Below, piece after piece: positions 45,001 through 57,000 of a DNA stretch of 64,000 bases. The stretch spans positions 227,472,934 through 227,536,933 of the forward strand of contig JALIGW010000001.1 in NCBI GenBank assembly GCA_023053685.1. The letters are read 5' to 3'. The DNA is from Diadophis punctatus similis (Eukaryota; Chordata; Lepidosauria; Squamata; Dipsadidae). How positions within the stretch are numbered: the stretch's first letter is position 1; each line of letters opens with the position of its first letter. The notes under the pieces were generated by a model that saw nothing but the letters and a program-made list of their open reading frames with translations, had not been told where the DNA came from and made no database searches. A program made the translations under genes and the position numbers.

Positions 45001-48000
45001 ATACCTGACCAGGTGTCTCCTATAGATTTTTCCAGTCATTCATAATTTGTATGTTTGAAGAGTGACAAGGATACTTCGCTGTATCACTGGAAACCTTAGG
45101 AAGATATGTAATTGCTTTCAGGTGAATCTGGTTATAAAGCTTCACACGTGCACTGTGACTTCTGATGATAGGGCACTTTGTACTTACTTGTCTACAATTA
45201 TAGTTTTTCTATTAGATCTTTTGACAAAGATGGGTTGCTCAAAGATGGACAGGGTGCGGCCACAGTGAGCTTTCTTGTTTTACTTTGCAGTTAGAGGTTA
45301 TGAATATCTAAAGAGGTACCCTCATACAGAGAATTTCAAAATATATTTTATCTCTCTCCCTAGCACCACTCCTAGTTAACATGCCTTATAAATGTGTTAC
45401 ATTTTAAGTAAATGATAATTCTAATTGGAACATACAACTTTTTTCTTGTTTCTTAGATTTTTGGTATTTTGTTGGCTCTTGGAATATTTGTTAATTCCAT
45501 ATCAACGAATGTCTCGGTGTGGTTAGAATAGGAAATTGGGCATGTACATCACTCTCTGTATGAAGGATTAGTCTGAATAATAGGCAAAGGGCTTGGTGTT
45601 CTCTTCTACCTTTACAGTTTTGTAAGAATCCCTTGTATACTCTTTCTTTAGTTACCATATGGAATGCCTTAATCCACCTTTAAGCGAGGTACCTGTAGAT
45701 GAATGGTTCTGTCCACCATGTGCACCTGCAAATGCTATGCCTGCTGAGGCTGGCAAGTATTTTCTTTATAACATATTTTTAGTTTGAATGACAGAAATTA
45801 GGACTTTTTTTACCATTACAAAACATACTGGAATTTAATTTAACGTTACTGTAATCTTATAGAGGCATACTTGCAATGAAAAATCTTGTGAAAAGATTTA
45901 TTCTACGTAGTGCTATTTATATGGCAGCAAAATTCAGTAACCAAATGTTGTTGCTTAGGAGTAGACAAAGTTTTCAGAATGGTTGAATGTCTTGCATGCA
46001 TAAATTGTTAATCTAAATATCTATATATCAACTCATTTATTTGTGAACTATGTAGCGCTTGGTCTCTAGAAAGGTGCTCAAGTGATGGTTGAAATATAGC
46101 TGACAACTGACACAGATCTTTTTTAAAGAAACAGATCAGGTGAGTGAAGAGGAGGTTGCTTCACTCATCGCTGATGTAATCCCTACCACCAGTCGACTGC
46201 GTCCCAGTGCCCGGACACGAGCTATTGCTAGAACACGCCAAAGTGAGCGCGTGCGGGCCACGGTGAACCGAAATAGGATAACAACTGCGCAGAGAATTCA
46301 GGTACAATTTAATCTGACGGAATGATATAGGCTTCAGACAGCTATCCCGTAAATGACCAAGTGTATGCAGTTGTAGCACTGTTTGCCCATAAAAAAGGAA
46401 TGGGTTGCCTACTTGCAATCATTTCTGGCATGTAAATCAAAAGTGTGAAGATTTCTGGTAATAGTTCATTGGTCCCAGTGATTTAAGTACAAGTTTAACA
46501 AACAAACAAACAAAAATACAGTGCTGGTATTCAGTACTCATCTGGTTCTGTAGATTTGTATAGAAAACATAGAAAATCATTCCACTGATTTTTTTTTGTA
46601 CTTTTCTGTCCTTATATTCTAAAGTACTTTTAGAATCGGATAGATTTTACAAGAATCTTAAACCTCCTAGGCTGGCTATAACTTTGCAGGACTAAGGTAA
46701 TATGTACAGGTAGTCCTCGAGTTACAATTGAGCCTAAAGTTTATGTTGCTAAGTGAAACATTTGTTAAGTGAGTTTGTCCCATTTTACGACTTTTCTTGC
46801 CACATTTGTTAAGTGAATCACTGCAGTTGTTAAATTAGTAACACTGTTGTTAAGTGAATCTGGTTTTCCCACTGAGTTTGTTTGTGAGAGGATCACAAAA
46901 GGTGATCACATGACCCCGGGACACTACAATTGTTGTAAATTTGAATCGGTTGTCAAGCATCCGAATATAAATCCCATGACCATGGGGATGCTGCAATGGT
47001 CATTAAGTGTGAAAAATGGCCATAAGTCACTTTTTTCAGTGCTGTTGCAACTTTGAATAGTCACTAAGTGAACTGTTGTAAGTTGAGGACTACCTGTACT
47101 TTGTGTCACTGCAGACATTCAATATATAAATATATTTATAAATATATAATTTCATTCAAATGTGTGTAGGCGTGTACACTGAACGAACAGCTATAATTGG
47201 GCGTGTTGTGTGAGTCACCATATAATTGTGCCTCATTTTGCAACCTTTTTTTGCGATGGTTGTTAAATAAATCACTGCAATCATTAAGTGAATTTGTTGT
47301 CTGCAGCATTTTCTTCTGGAAGCCAGGAGTAAACATCAGCTACCAATAAAAAAACACAACCCATAAATTGTGGTCTCATGACTCTAGAATAATACAAACA
47401 GCTGTAAACATGGGCCAGTTGTTGAGTGCCCAAAATGTGATCACATTATAACTTTGAATGCTATGTGAATAGTGTGTGAGAACTGCCTCTCTGTGTGAAA
47501 TGCCTGCAGTACTAGGTAAGCATCCAGAGCTGCTCTACTTCTAAAATTAATCATGCAGCCAAACTCATAATACTTTAAAATGTTGACATTGGCAAAAGTA
47601 CATCCATGGTCCAAAGGTAACTTTGGTTAAATTGTAGAAAGAGAGACTGTTTGTCTTGGGCTTATATCTTCTTCCTGCAGATCAATGCAGAAGGTCAAGA
47701 AATGCTTTAAAATAGATAGTTTTCACACAAGTATTGTGAGGACAGGACGTTATGTTCACTTGTGTTTCCTAATGGAATGATGGATACATTGACCTGATTC
47801 AGCATTTATTTGCTTTACCAATAATTTATGGTAGAGACAAATTTACGGCTTCCTGGGCTGAAGGACTTTGAAGTGATTGAGAGGGAAACACCTGCTGGTA
47901 ACAAAGAGATGACATAATTTGGGAGAAAAGTTAGAGGGGAAAGGTTTTCTCTTACATCTTTTCAAGCGAGATTTATGAATTTAGCATTAGTTAGCTTCAG

Positions 48001-51000
48001 CCAGTAATCATAAACATTTGTCTTGATTTTAGCATGTACCAAGGTACTTTTTGTCTTCCTTTCTGGACGAAACAATTGAGGCAGTTGCAGCAGGTCTGAG
48101 TACAGCTGTGTACCAGAGACCATTAACTCCTCGGACCACAACCAGGAAAAAACGAAAAGGAGGTAATTCAGTCACAATAATGGCATTTTGTCGCATTTTC
48201 TAGGGAAGTTTGTCATGCATTTCCCTCCCCCTGCCTGTCCTGGTAAGTAGAATTGGAGGAACGTGCCTGACTCGTTCACCCATCGTGCCAGTAAGATCTC
48301 TTTGCCCTTAAACTCAAATGCCCCCCCCCCCCGGTTGACTTCATTATTTATGTAATGTTTTCGTTCCACAATGTGTTTCCCCAGTGTAAGTTAAATAACT
48401 TCCATTTAATAATGCAGAGGTTGAACAAACAAGACAAAAAGGAACATTCTCATGAAACATTCTTTTTTTGGGGGGAAATAGCAAACGGCTCAGGATGGCA
48501 AAATAGGTAGAAAAATTTTCTCCCAAAATTTTACAGCTGAAAAATACATGCGAGCGGCGGACTTTCTATGTGGTGACCATAGCTTTCAGTAAAGAACAAA
48601 GCAATTCCTGTATACAGAAGCTTATTAATTAATGGTGATAAGCTTTTGATAAGCATACTTACATGGCCATAGACCTAATGAAATCTGCGCATCCCTATAT
48701 TAATGCACAGAATTGCTTTTGATGAGAAAAACCATTCCATTGGAGATTAATGTAGGTCGGAGATGTATAAGGAGTGTGGAATTTGTGCTGCTTGGTAAAC
48801 ATGGAAAATGTGGCATGAACTAATATTTTGCATTATGCAGTCAATGAAATTGTCAATGCACTCAGACGATCAGATATCTCAATCCTCCTAATAGTTTTGG
48901 GCAAATAGATGTTCCCTCTGGGAATTTTAAGAACACGTCCTGTGTCAGCAGGGATGCCATAGAGACGTGGCTGATCACAATGCGTGTGCTTGTTAGAACA
49001 CTGTGTAGCTGATGGGGGTAATAGTCCCTACCATTCCCTCTAGCTCCGACTTATATTTCTCTTCTCTCTGAGGAAACTGGCACATTTTTAAACTAAAAAG
49101 CGCACAGCAGCCACCCCCGTTTTTTCTTTTCTAAAAGAGACTGCGAAGCATTCCTGAAAATAAAATGAATGCTGGCGTTGAGTTCTTTGTTTTGCATCAT
49201 AATTTAACTAGTAGGTAAAGAAGAGATCCGTGAGGGGGCGGTGAGCACAACAGCCTGTTGGGGACCTTGAAGTTTTCTCACTCATGCAGATACCCCAGAA
49301 AGACTGTCTGAAATTGCCAACTGGGCTGGTGCAGTGTAATAAGAGTCCCAACAGAGCATCATCTCTTTATTGTAATTTCCATTTATTCTACGTTGAAGTG
49401 TAAGGCTGTTTAAATTGAAGTTGGCATCTAATTGTTGTATATTATTTTAAGCACGGAGGTGTGCCAAGCATCCCGTGTTTGCGGCTACTTAATTTTAACA
49501 TCTTTGATATTTTGCTTAATTCAGGCAGGAGAAGAAAAGCCACCAGTAAAAAATGGCGCACAAAATCATCTGCTGGGAAAAAAGGCACTGGCACTTGGAT
49601 TAAGAGACGCAAGCATCGGACAAAGAGGAGAAAGGGGAGAAAAACCCAGGTATTCTCCCACACTGTTTTCAGGAGTGCGGAAATATAGTTGATTAATCAA
49701 GTTGCATGTTTTATTGGGATTTTTTTTTTAAATTCAGTGATAATTTTTAAGAGGACATTTTTAGCTTAGCTAACTTAATGTCCCATCCAGGTGAAGGCTG
49801 AGGTGACAGCTCGTTCTCGAATAGCAAAAACCCTTCATCTTGGCAAGCCTATACGTGGTACTTCAATCCCTTCCATCTGCAAGCCGATAGAACCATCACT
49901 TGGGTTTATGAGAACTGATATTGGAGCTGCCTCCCTCTCTGTCTTTGGGGATCCCTTTGAACTAGACCCATACAACAGGTAAGCATAAGATAAGCGGGAA
50001 GAAGATAATGGATGTTTAAATAATGGATGTTTAAGAGCCGAGGTGGCACAGCGGTCAGAGAGCAGTACTGCAGGCTACTTTAGCTGACTGATCATTTGAG
50101 TTCAGCTGTTCAAATCTCACCGGCTCAGGGTTGACTCAGCCTTCCATCCTTCCGAGGTAGGTAAAATGAGGACCCAGATTGTTGGGGGCAATGTAAATAT
50201 ATACATTGCTTAATGGTGTAACATTGCTTAATGGTGTAAACCGCTTAGAGAGTGCTTGCACTATGAGGCGGTATATAAATATCACTAATAAATAAATAAG
50301 AAAGAAAGAAAGAAAGAAACCAGAGTAAGACTTCCAAGTGATGTCATGTTTGGAATTGCTTTGAACAGATCAAGGCTATTTTCTGATGCTCACTTTTCTT
50401 TAAGAATTTTCAATGCATTATTAAGATTAATGTTTCAGTTGATGGAATCTCTCTTTAAAGCACAGTCAGGGTTGCCCAAATTCTAGCATGAAATCTGAGT
50501 GTAGCAATAACAATAGCACTGAGACTTATATAGCGCTCCATGGTGCTTTACCGCCCTCTCTAAGCGGTTTACAAAGTCAGCATATTGCCCCCAACAATCT
50601 GGGTCCTCATATTACCGACCTCGGAAGGATGGAAGGTTGAGTCAACCTTGAGTAATTCAGGATTGAACTCCTGGAGTGAGCCTGCAGTACTGCATTCCAA
50701 CCACTGTGCCAGCACGGCTCTGTATCTCTTCTCTTGTGTATTTTGATATTTTCAGTGGTACATATTTCAAATCTGAGTATCTCACAAGTTTACTTATCTT
50801 CCTTTGAGAACCTCATACTGATGCTTCCCTCATATTGAACATTTTACGTGGCATTTTCTTCCTCTTGAATTTTTTTTTCTTCCTCTTAACACAACAGCTT
50901 GTTAAATGTTTCATATCAATTCCTCCAGTGTAATGGGTTTTCTCATTTTGTTTTGCTTGAAACTGAAAACCTGTGGAATGTTCCATTTCCTGCCTGGGCC

Positions 51001-54000
51001 TTGCCAGTATGACCACTCTAGGGGTGATCTGATGATTTTCCAGAAATTAATTCTCCAACTGGAAGCACTTTGATATTCTGAACATGGCCCCTCCTTGAAG
51101 CAGACTTGTTTTATCAAAACACTACGTTTGGAACACCATAAGCTATATTTTGTTCAGAAAATTAACTTCTAGAAAAATGACAAAACTCACAAATAGCTCA
51201 GTTAGTATGCCAGAGGGAAAATGTTATGTTCTAGAGTTTTGCAGAATGTTTGACTCTCTAAATGTTAAATTGTGTACATTCCTACTTGGGACTTAAAAAA
51301 AGTTTAATGTATTCCTTATGGCAATTTCGACAGTTCTCAGAAAGAAATATTTGTGTCTTTTTGAATACTTACTGCTAATACAGCACTGATTGCATGTTGT
51401 ATTGAACTTACCAGGAAAAAAAAAATTGGGTCTAGTGCCAAAGTACATCCTGAAATTTACTCAAGAAATTAATGTATTGCACGTGTGCTTTCCCTCAATT
51501 TAAAACATTTTCCATCTAATTTCAATCATCATCATCATCATCATCATATCATCATCATCATCATCACAATAACAACAACAATAATAGCACCACTTGAACA
51601 CCATCGGCATTGACAATCACCAGTCATTTGCAGAAGGCAGCTCTACTTAGAATAGTAGAGCTGCCTTCATGGATACCTAACCCTAACCCTAAGTAGATTT
51701 TCTGTAAATGGGATTTTCCCATGTATTTTGCCAGGAAATATAGAAAGGGCAGGATCGAAAAGTATGCACCCTCCTAACCATACCGATGGGCTACGAATCC
51801 CATGGTGATGTCCATTTTGCTCTCCAAATTCATGGATACCTAACCCTAACCCTTAGTGGATTTTCAGTAAATGGGATTTTCCCATGTATTTTGCCAGGAA
51901 ATATAGAAAGGGAAGGATCGAAAAGTATGCACCCTCCTAACCATACCGATGGGCTACGAATCCCATGGTGATGTCCATTTTGCTCTCCAAATTCATGGAT
52001 ACCTAACCCTAACCCTTAGTGGATTTTCAGTAAATGGGATTTTCCCATGTATTTTGCCAGGAAATATACAAAAGGCAGGATCGAAAAGTATGCACCATCC
52101 TAACCATACTGATGGGCTACGAATCCAATGGCGATGTCCATTTTGCTCTCCGAATTCATGGATACTTAACCCTAACCATAAGTGGATTTTCTGTAAATGG
52201 TATTTTCCCATGGATTTTGCCAGGAAATATACAAAAGGCAGGATCGAAAAGTATGCACCCTCCTAACCATACCGATGGGCTCCGAATCCAATGGCGATGT
52301 CCATTTTTCAATCCGAATTCATGGATACCTAACCCTAACCCTAAGTGGATTTTCTGTAAATGGGATTTTCCCATGTATTTTGCCAGGAAATATACAAAAG
52401 GCAGGATCGAAAAGTATGCACCCTCCTAACCATACTGATGGGCTATGAATCCAATGGCGATGTCCATTTTGCTCTCCAAATTCATGGATACTTAACCCTA
52501 ACCATAAGTGGATTTTCTGTAAATGGTATTTTCCCATGGATTTTGCCAGGAAATATACAAAAGGCAGGATCGAAAAGTATGCACCCTCCTAACCATACCG
52601 ATGGGCTCCGAATCCAATGGCGATGTCCATTTTTCAATCCGAATTCATGGATACCTAACCCTAACCCTAAGTGGATTTTCTGTAAATGGGATTTTCCCAT
52701 GTATTTTGCCAGGAAATATACAAAAGGCAGGATCGTAAAGTATGCACCCTCCTAACCATACTGATGGGCTATGAATCCAATGGCGATGTCCATTTTGCTC
52801 TCCAAATTCATGGATACTTAACTCTAACCCTAAGTGGATTTTCTGTAACAACATCCTGCAACAATTCCTTGAACAGCATCAAACGATAATGTCTGCCTAT
52901 CCAGGTCCTTGGGAAGGACTCCATAGGTGGATCAAAATCGCCAAATCCAGTCTAAACATCTGGTTGACTGTGGGACCCACCATAATAATAATAATAGGTA
53001 ATAAAAATGAGCTATGATTGGACATTTTCAGTGACTTTTGAGTTTCTCTCTCTTTAGCAATGAAGAACTTCCTGTCGCTAACTCAGCCTCACCATTGAGC
53101 ACCAAAAGAAGAGGTCTTTCCCAGTCAGCACTTAGATCACATCGCCCTGTTGCTAGGCCGGTGGCTGTTGGGCTCCCAGGGTAAGACTGGTCAGAGAAGA
53201 TGCTTTCTTGTATAAAGTACTTGCTTGATCTTTCTAACAAAGTTTTCTTCGGCCTGGTGATCTCTTATGATTTCTTTGCGTGCCACATCGAAAAGCTACC
53301 CTTTCCTCCAGTGCAAGTAATATAAGCAGAACATATACCTTGACAGTCTTGATGGTTAACCGTCTTTGGATAAGGTATGGATGGTTTCTTTCCATTTTTC
53401 TTCTGCTGAAAAGATCACAACTAATATAATGGAAGAATTGATATACCTAGCTACCGTAATATTAAAAAAGGGAATGTTTTCATTGAATTCTGAATCAAAG
53501 GAAAATTAATGAGGAAGTAGTGCAATAATAACTCTCAAGACTTGCATTTATTGGGCTGCTTGCTAGCACTTTGTGTTCCAGGATAAAGACTGTTTGACAT
53601 AACGAGTATAGGATCCCATTGTAAACTTTTTGTAGGGTGTTCAGTTAAAAAACATATACTTCCAAGAATATTGGGAAAAGCCAGCATGATATAACAATTG
53701 AAGGATTGAGTAGGAGAAAGGAAACCCAGAATCTAGTCCACCCTCAGCTACAGAAGCTCATTGAGTAACTTTGGGCCAGTCATTCTCCCTCAGCCCAACT
53801 GATCCCACAAAATTGTGTTGGATTGGGGGGGGGGGAATAGGAGAGAGCACAAAATTCCTTTACCCCCTGAATTAAAGATGGGACATAAAGTGAATGAAAG
53901 ATACGTGTGGTAAGCTCAGAATATTTAATTTAGAATATTTTTTAAAATACTGAAAAGAACATTGAATTAAAAAGTGAATTTCCTGACAGAGTAGCAAAAG

Positions 54001-57000
54001 TGGATCTTTTTGCTGTTATTTTGTACATGTATGTATGGCTTTAGAATTAGTTGAGAAATACTGTTTTACAATTCTGTCTAGCTTTCTCTTTTAAAAAAAA
54101 AAGCTTAACGTGCCTGTACTAAAATTGAGTTTAGCAAAATGAAAATGTCCAATGTGTGCCTTGGTGATAACCATTGATATTAATATATGGTTAATGTTTA
54201 CATGAATATATGCATATATACTAGCTTCATACTAGTTGATTCTGTTTTTGTGGCAATATGAAAACATTTAATAGTTTTCTCAATATATGAAAGGCATGGT
54301 AGTTGAAATAAATGTAGTTTAAGAAATTGCATTCTTCTGTAGAAAATCTTATAGGTACTCAAAACAATTACTTAACAATTGATGGTCAGAATGAGGCAAT
54401 TCTGTTTGCAGATTGGGGGGGGGATGTCCTAAAGGATGCAGGAGATATTTTTCTGATGTACATAAAGTACGATGTGTGTATTTCTGAAGGACATTGTCAT
54501 CCATATCCTCTGTTTTGATAGAGAAAGCCGAGGAAGGGGAAGGCCAAAGCCCTATTCCTTTTTTTGCTTTCTTCCACTTCTGCCTTTTTTGGTGTGTGGG
54601 AGAGGGGAGGAGGAATGATTTCTGTTTTAGAGAAATCAACTAAGCCAGAAGGTAGTTTTATGTGGTGTGTAAATCTTTGTTTATAAGCCATAGTTTTTGG
54701 CTCCATATACTGGGAAAACACAGCATGGGTTGTTTAACAAACCATCTTCAAACAAGCCATGGTTATTATATATGTTTCTTTCTCTCACATTCTATTTTAA
54801 ACATACTCTGCATTTCACTATAAACATTTTTGTTTCTTAATTTATAATAGAAAATGTAAAGGAAATGTTTTTGTTCTTGTGTAAGCATACTTCTCCTGCA
54901 TGTAGGCAGTCCTCAACTTATAACCACAATTGAGCCCAAAATTTCCATTGCTAAGCAAGGCACTTGTTAAGTGAGTTTTGCTCCATTCTCTGACCTTTCT
55001 TGCCACAGTTATTAAGTGAATCACTGCAGCAGTTAAGTTAGTAACACGGTTGTTAAGGGAATCCAGCGTCCCCAATTGATTTTGTTTGTCAGAAGGTGGT
55101 AACTTGACACCAGCAGCCATCATAAATACATGCCAGTTGCCAAGTGTCTGGATTTTGATCACGTGACCATAGAGATGCTGGCAGTGGTTGTAAGTATTAA
55201 AAATGGTCATAAATCACTTTTTTCCAGTGCTGTTGCAACTTTGAACAGACACTGAATGAATGGTTGTAAGTCTACGACTACCTATATTTATTAACATTTC
55301 CCTTTTTTTATGTTTGCTTATTTAGGTCAGGGCTAGATACCAAGCATTTTATTTAAAAAATGCAAAACTTAAAGGATGCAGTGTTCCATATATTCAGCAA
55401 TCTATCAAATAAAATGGTAGAACAGCCAGTCACAAACTCCTGACTTACCTACAGATCGTAGATCGTTTACTTCCTTTTAAATAGTGACCATGTTCCTTTA
55501 ACAGGCATATGAGAAGGAATGTTGGCTCTGGGGGTGTTCTTTTGCAGTTGGAGACTTAAGTCAGGGATTGGGGATTTGGCCAGACAGGACGATTACTTGT
55601 GGGTATGAGAGGAAAGGGAAAAAGGGGGCTTGCTTCAAGTTTTGGAGGAATGAGTGAGACAGTTTTATATCATCGGCTTAAAATAGTTACTTATTTAATT
55701 AGATATGGCACCAGCTACGTCTTTGGTTCTTCTTACAGGAAGAGAAAACAGGCCCCTGCTTTAAAAGAGCTGACAACTAACATATAGGGCGATAAAAGTC
55801 ATGAGCTAATCAGAGGAAGTACCTGAAGTGACTGTGGTCTTTTTTTTTTTTAATGTGAAATGTATCAATATCATCTTAAAGCAATTTATGAATTGCTTAA
55901 ACTTAGCTACAGTGGAAACTGACAAACGCTTTGTGGAAAAGTGGATTTTAAGGAAGAACTTGAGAATACAGCAGTAAGAGAAGTGGCATCATAGATCTTG
56001 AAGGCTCAGAGCGAAGAACTTTTTCTGGATCTTCGCTGCCCTACGTGAAATCTTTCACTCTTGGTTAGGAAGAATAAAAGGAGAGGTCGTAAGTCATTCA
56101 GCAATGCCAGAATTTGTGGTTCCAAACCTTTCTGGGAAGCTTTTTTTCAACCTAATAACATTTGTATTCAAAATTGAAGCCAGTACAGTTGCAGTTGAAA
56201 ACACCATGTTGTCAAAGGTTGCTTTTTGCCAACCAGCTTTGAGGAGAGAGTTTGGATATTATGATATTTATGGGAATTCAGATAGAAGCAAACTCCATCT
56301 AATGAGAAGCAATCATGCTTATTATTCTTTCCTGTCCACAGTCGGTATAGGAGTCAATGAAGTCAGTTTTCCATTATCAGGAGTACTAAGGAAGAGCTTT
56401 GTGAATGTGTTCGGCTCTTTTTCCCTTCAACGTTTCAGTAATCTAATTCACAATTCCTCAGTGATATTGAATATGCCAGATTATTTTTTTAAAAAAATTA
56501 CTTGATATTATTTATTTTGCCTGGCTTTCTTTTCAGTCTCCTCTTCCCCCACATATTACTATCATAAGTATGCTGTGAAATAAGTAGTAGAGGGTGAGAA
56601 AGAGAGAAAAGATCCTAGAGTTTTGACTAGTAAATTTGCATACAAGAAATAGTTTCCATGTTTAGGATTTGAAGAGGGTCATTTGGCTGGATTCCTGCTC
56701 CTCTCCCCAAGAATTATTTAAAAAAAAGAAGTTTCTGTCATGTGGATCCATGCCTGTAAAATACTATTACTATTAATAAATATGCTTTAAAGTTTAGGGA
56801 GCTTTCTGCTTCCTTTTTATTAGGAGCCATACTGTAAGCCGAATACACTGAGATGTCCCCTCTAGAGCCAGAGGGCCAAAGCTCATTGAGATTTAGGGGA
56901 GAATCTACTAAAGAGCAGGAATGCAGCCAAATGTTAACCTCCAAGGAAGGCAAGTTGAAGGTGAGTTTCTACAGGTAAGGTGAAACCAAAATGGCACCAG

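Noticed and set aside
45757..45758. GT donor four bases after the GC donor of exon 7
   Set aside because: Joining it to either exon 8 acceptor shifts the frame and meets a stop within a few codons.
49432..49692. 86-codon plus frame reading [12 protein letters not shown]
   Set aside because: Wrong frame over PHRF1 exon 10; the phase-1 frame joins both neighbours and gives the conserved basic linker.
51671..52847. Regularly spaced repeats resembling a CRISPR array or an interstitial telomere
   Set aside because: Whole 163-bp units repeat without unique spacers, so it is not CRISPR. CCCTAA appears as only two copies per unit, not as a pure telomeric run.
51786..52889. Overlapping plus and minus frames of 60-131 codons with repeated peptide text
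   Set aside because: They read through the 163-bp satellite; the period is not a multiple of three, both strands are open, and the region is intronic. Not genes.
56104..56505. 133-codon plus frame in PHRF1 intron 12 as a nested gene or alternative exon
   Set aside because: No recognisable domain, no promoter signal, and no need for it in PHRF1 phasing.
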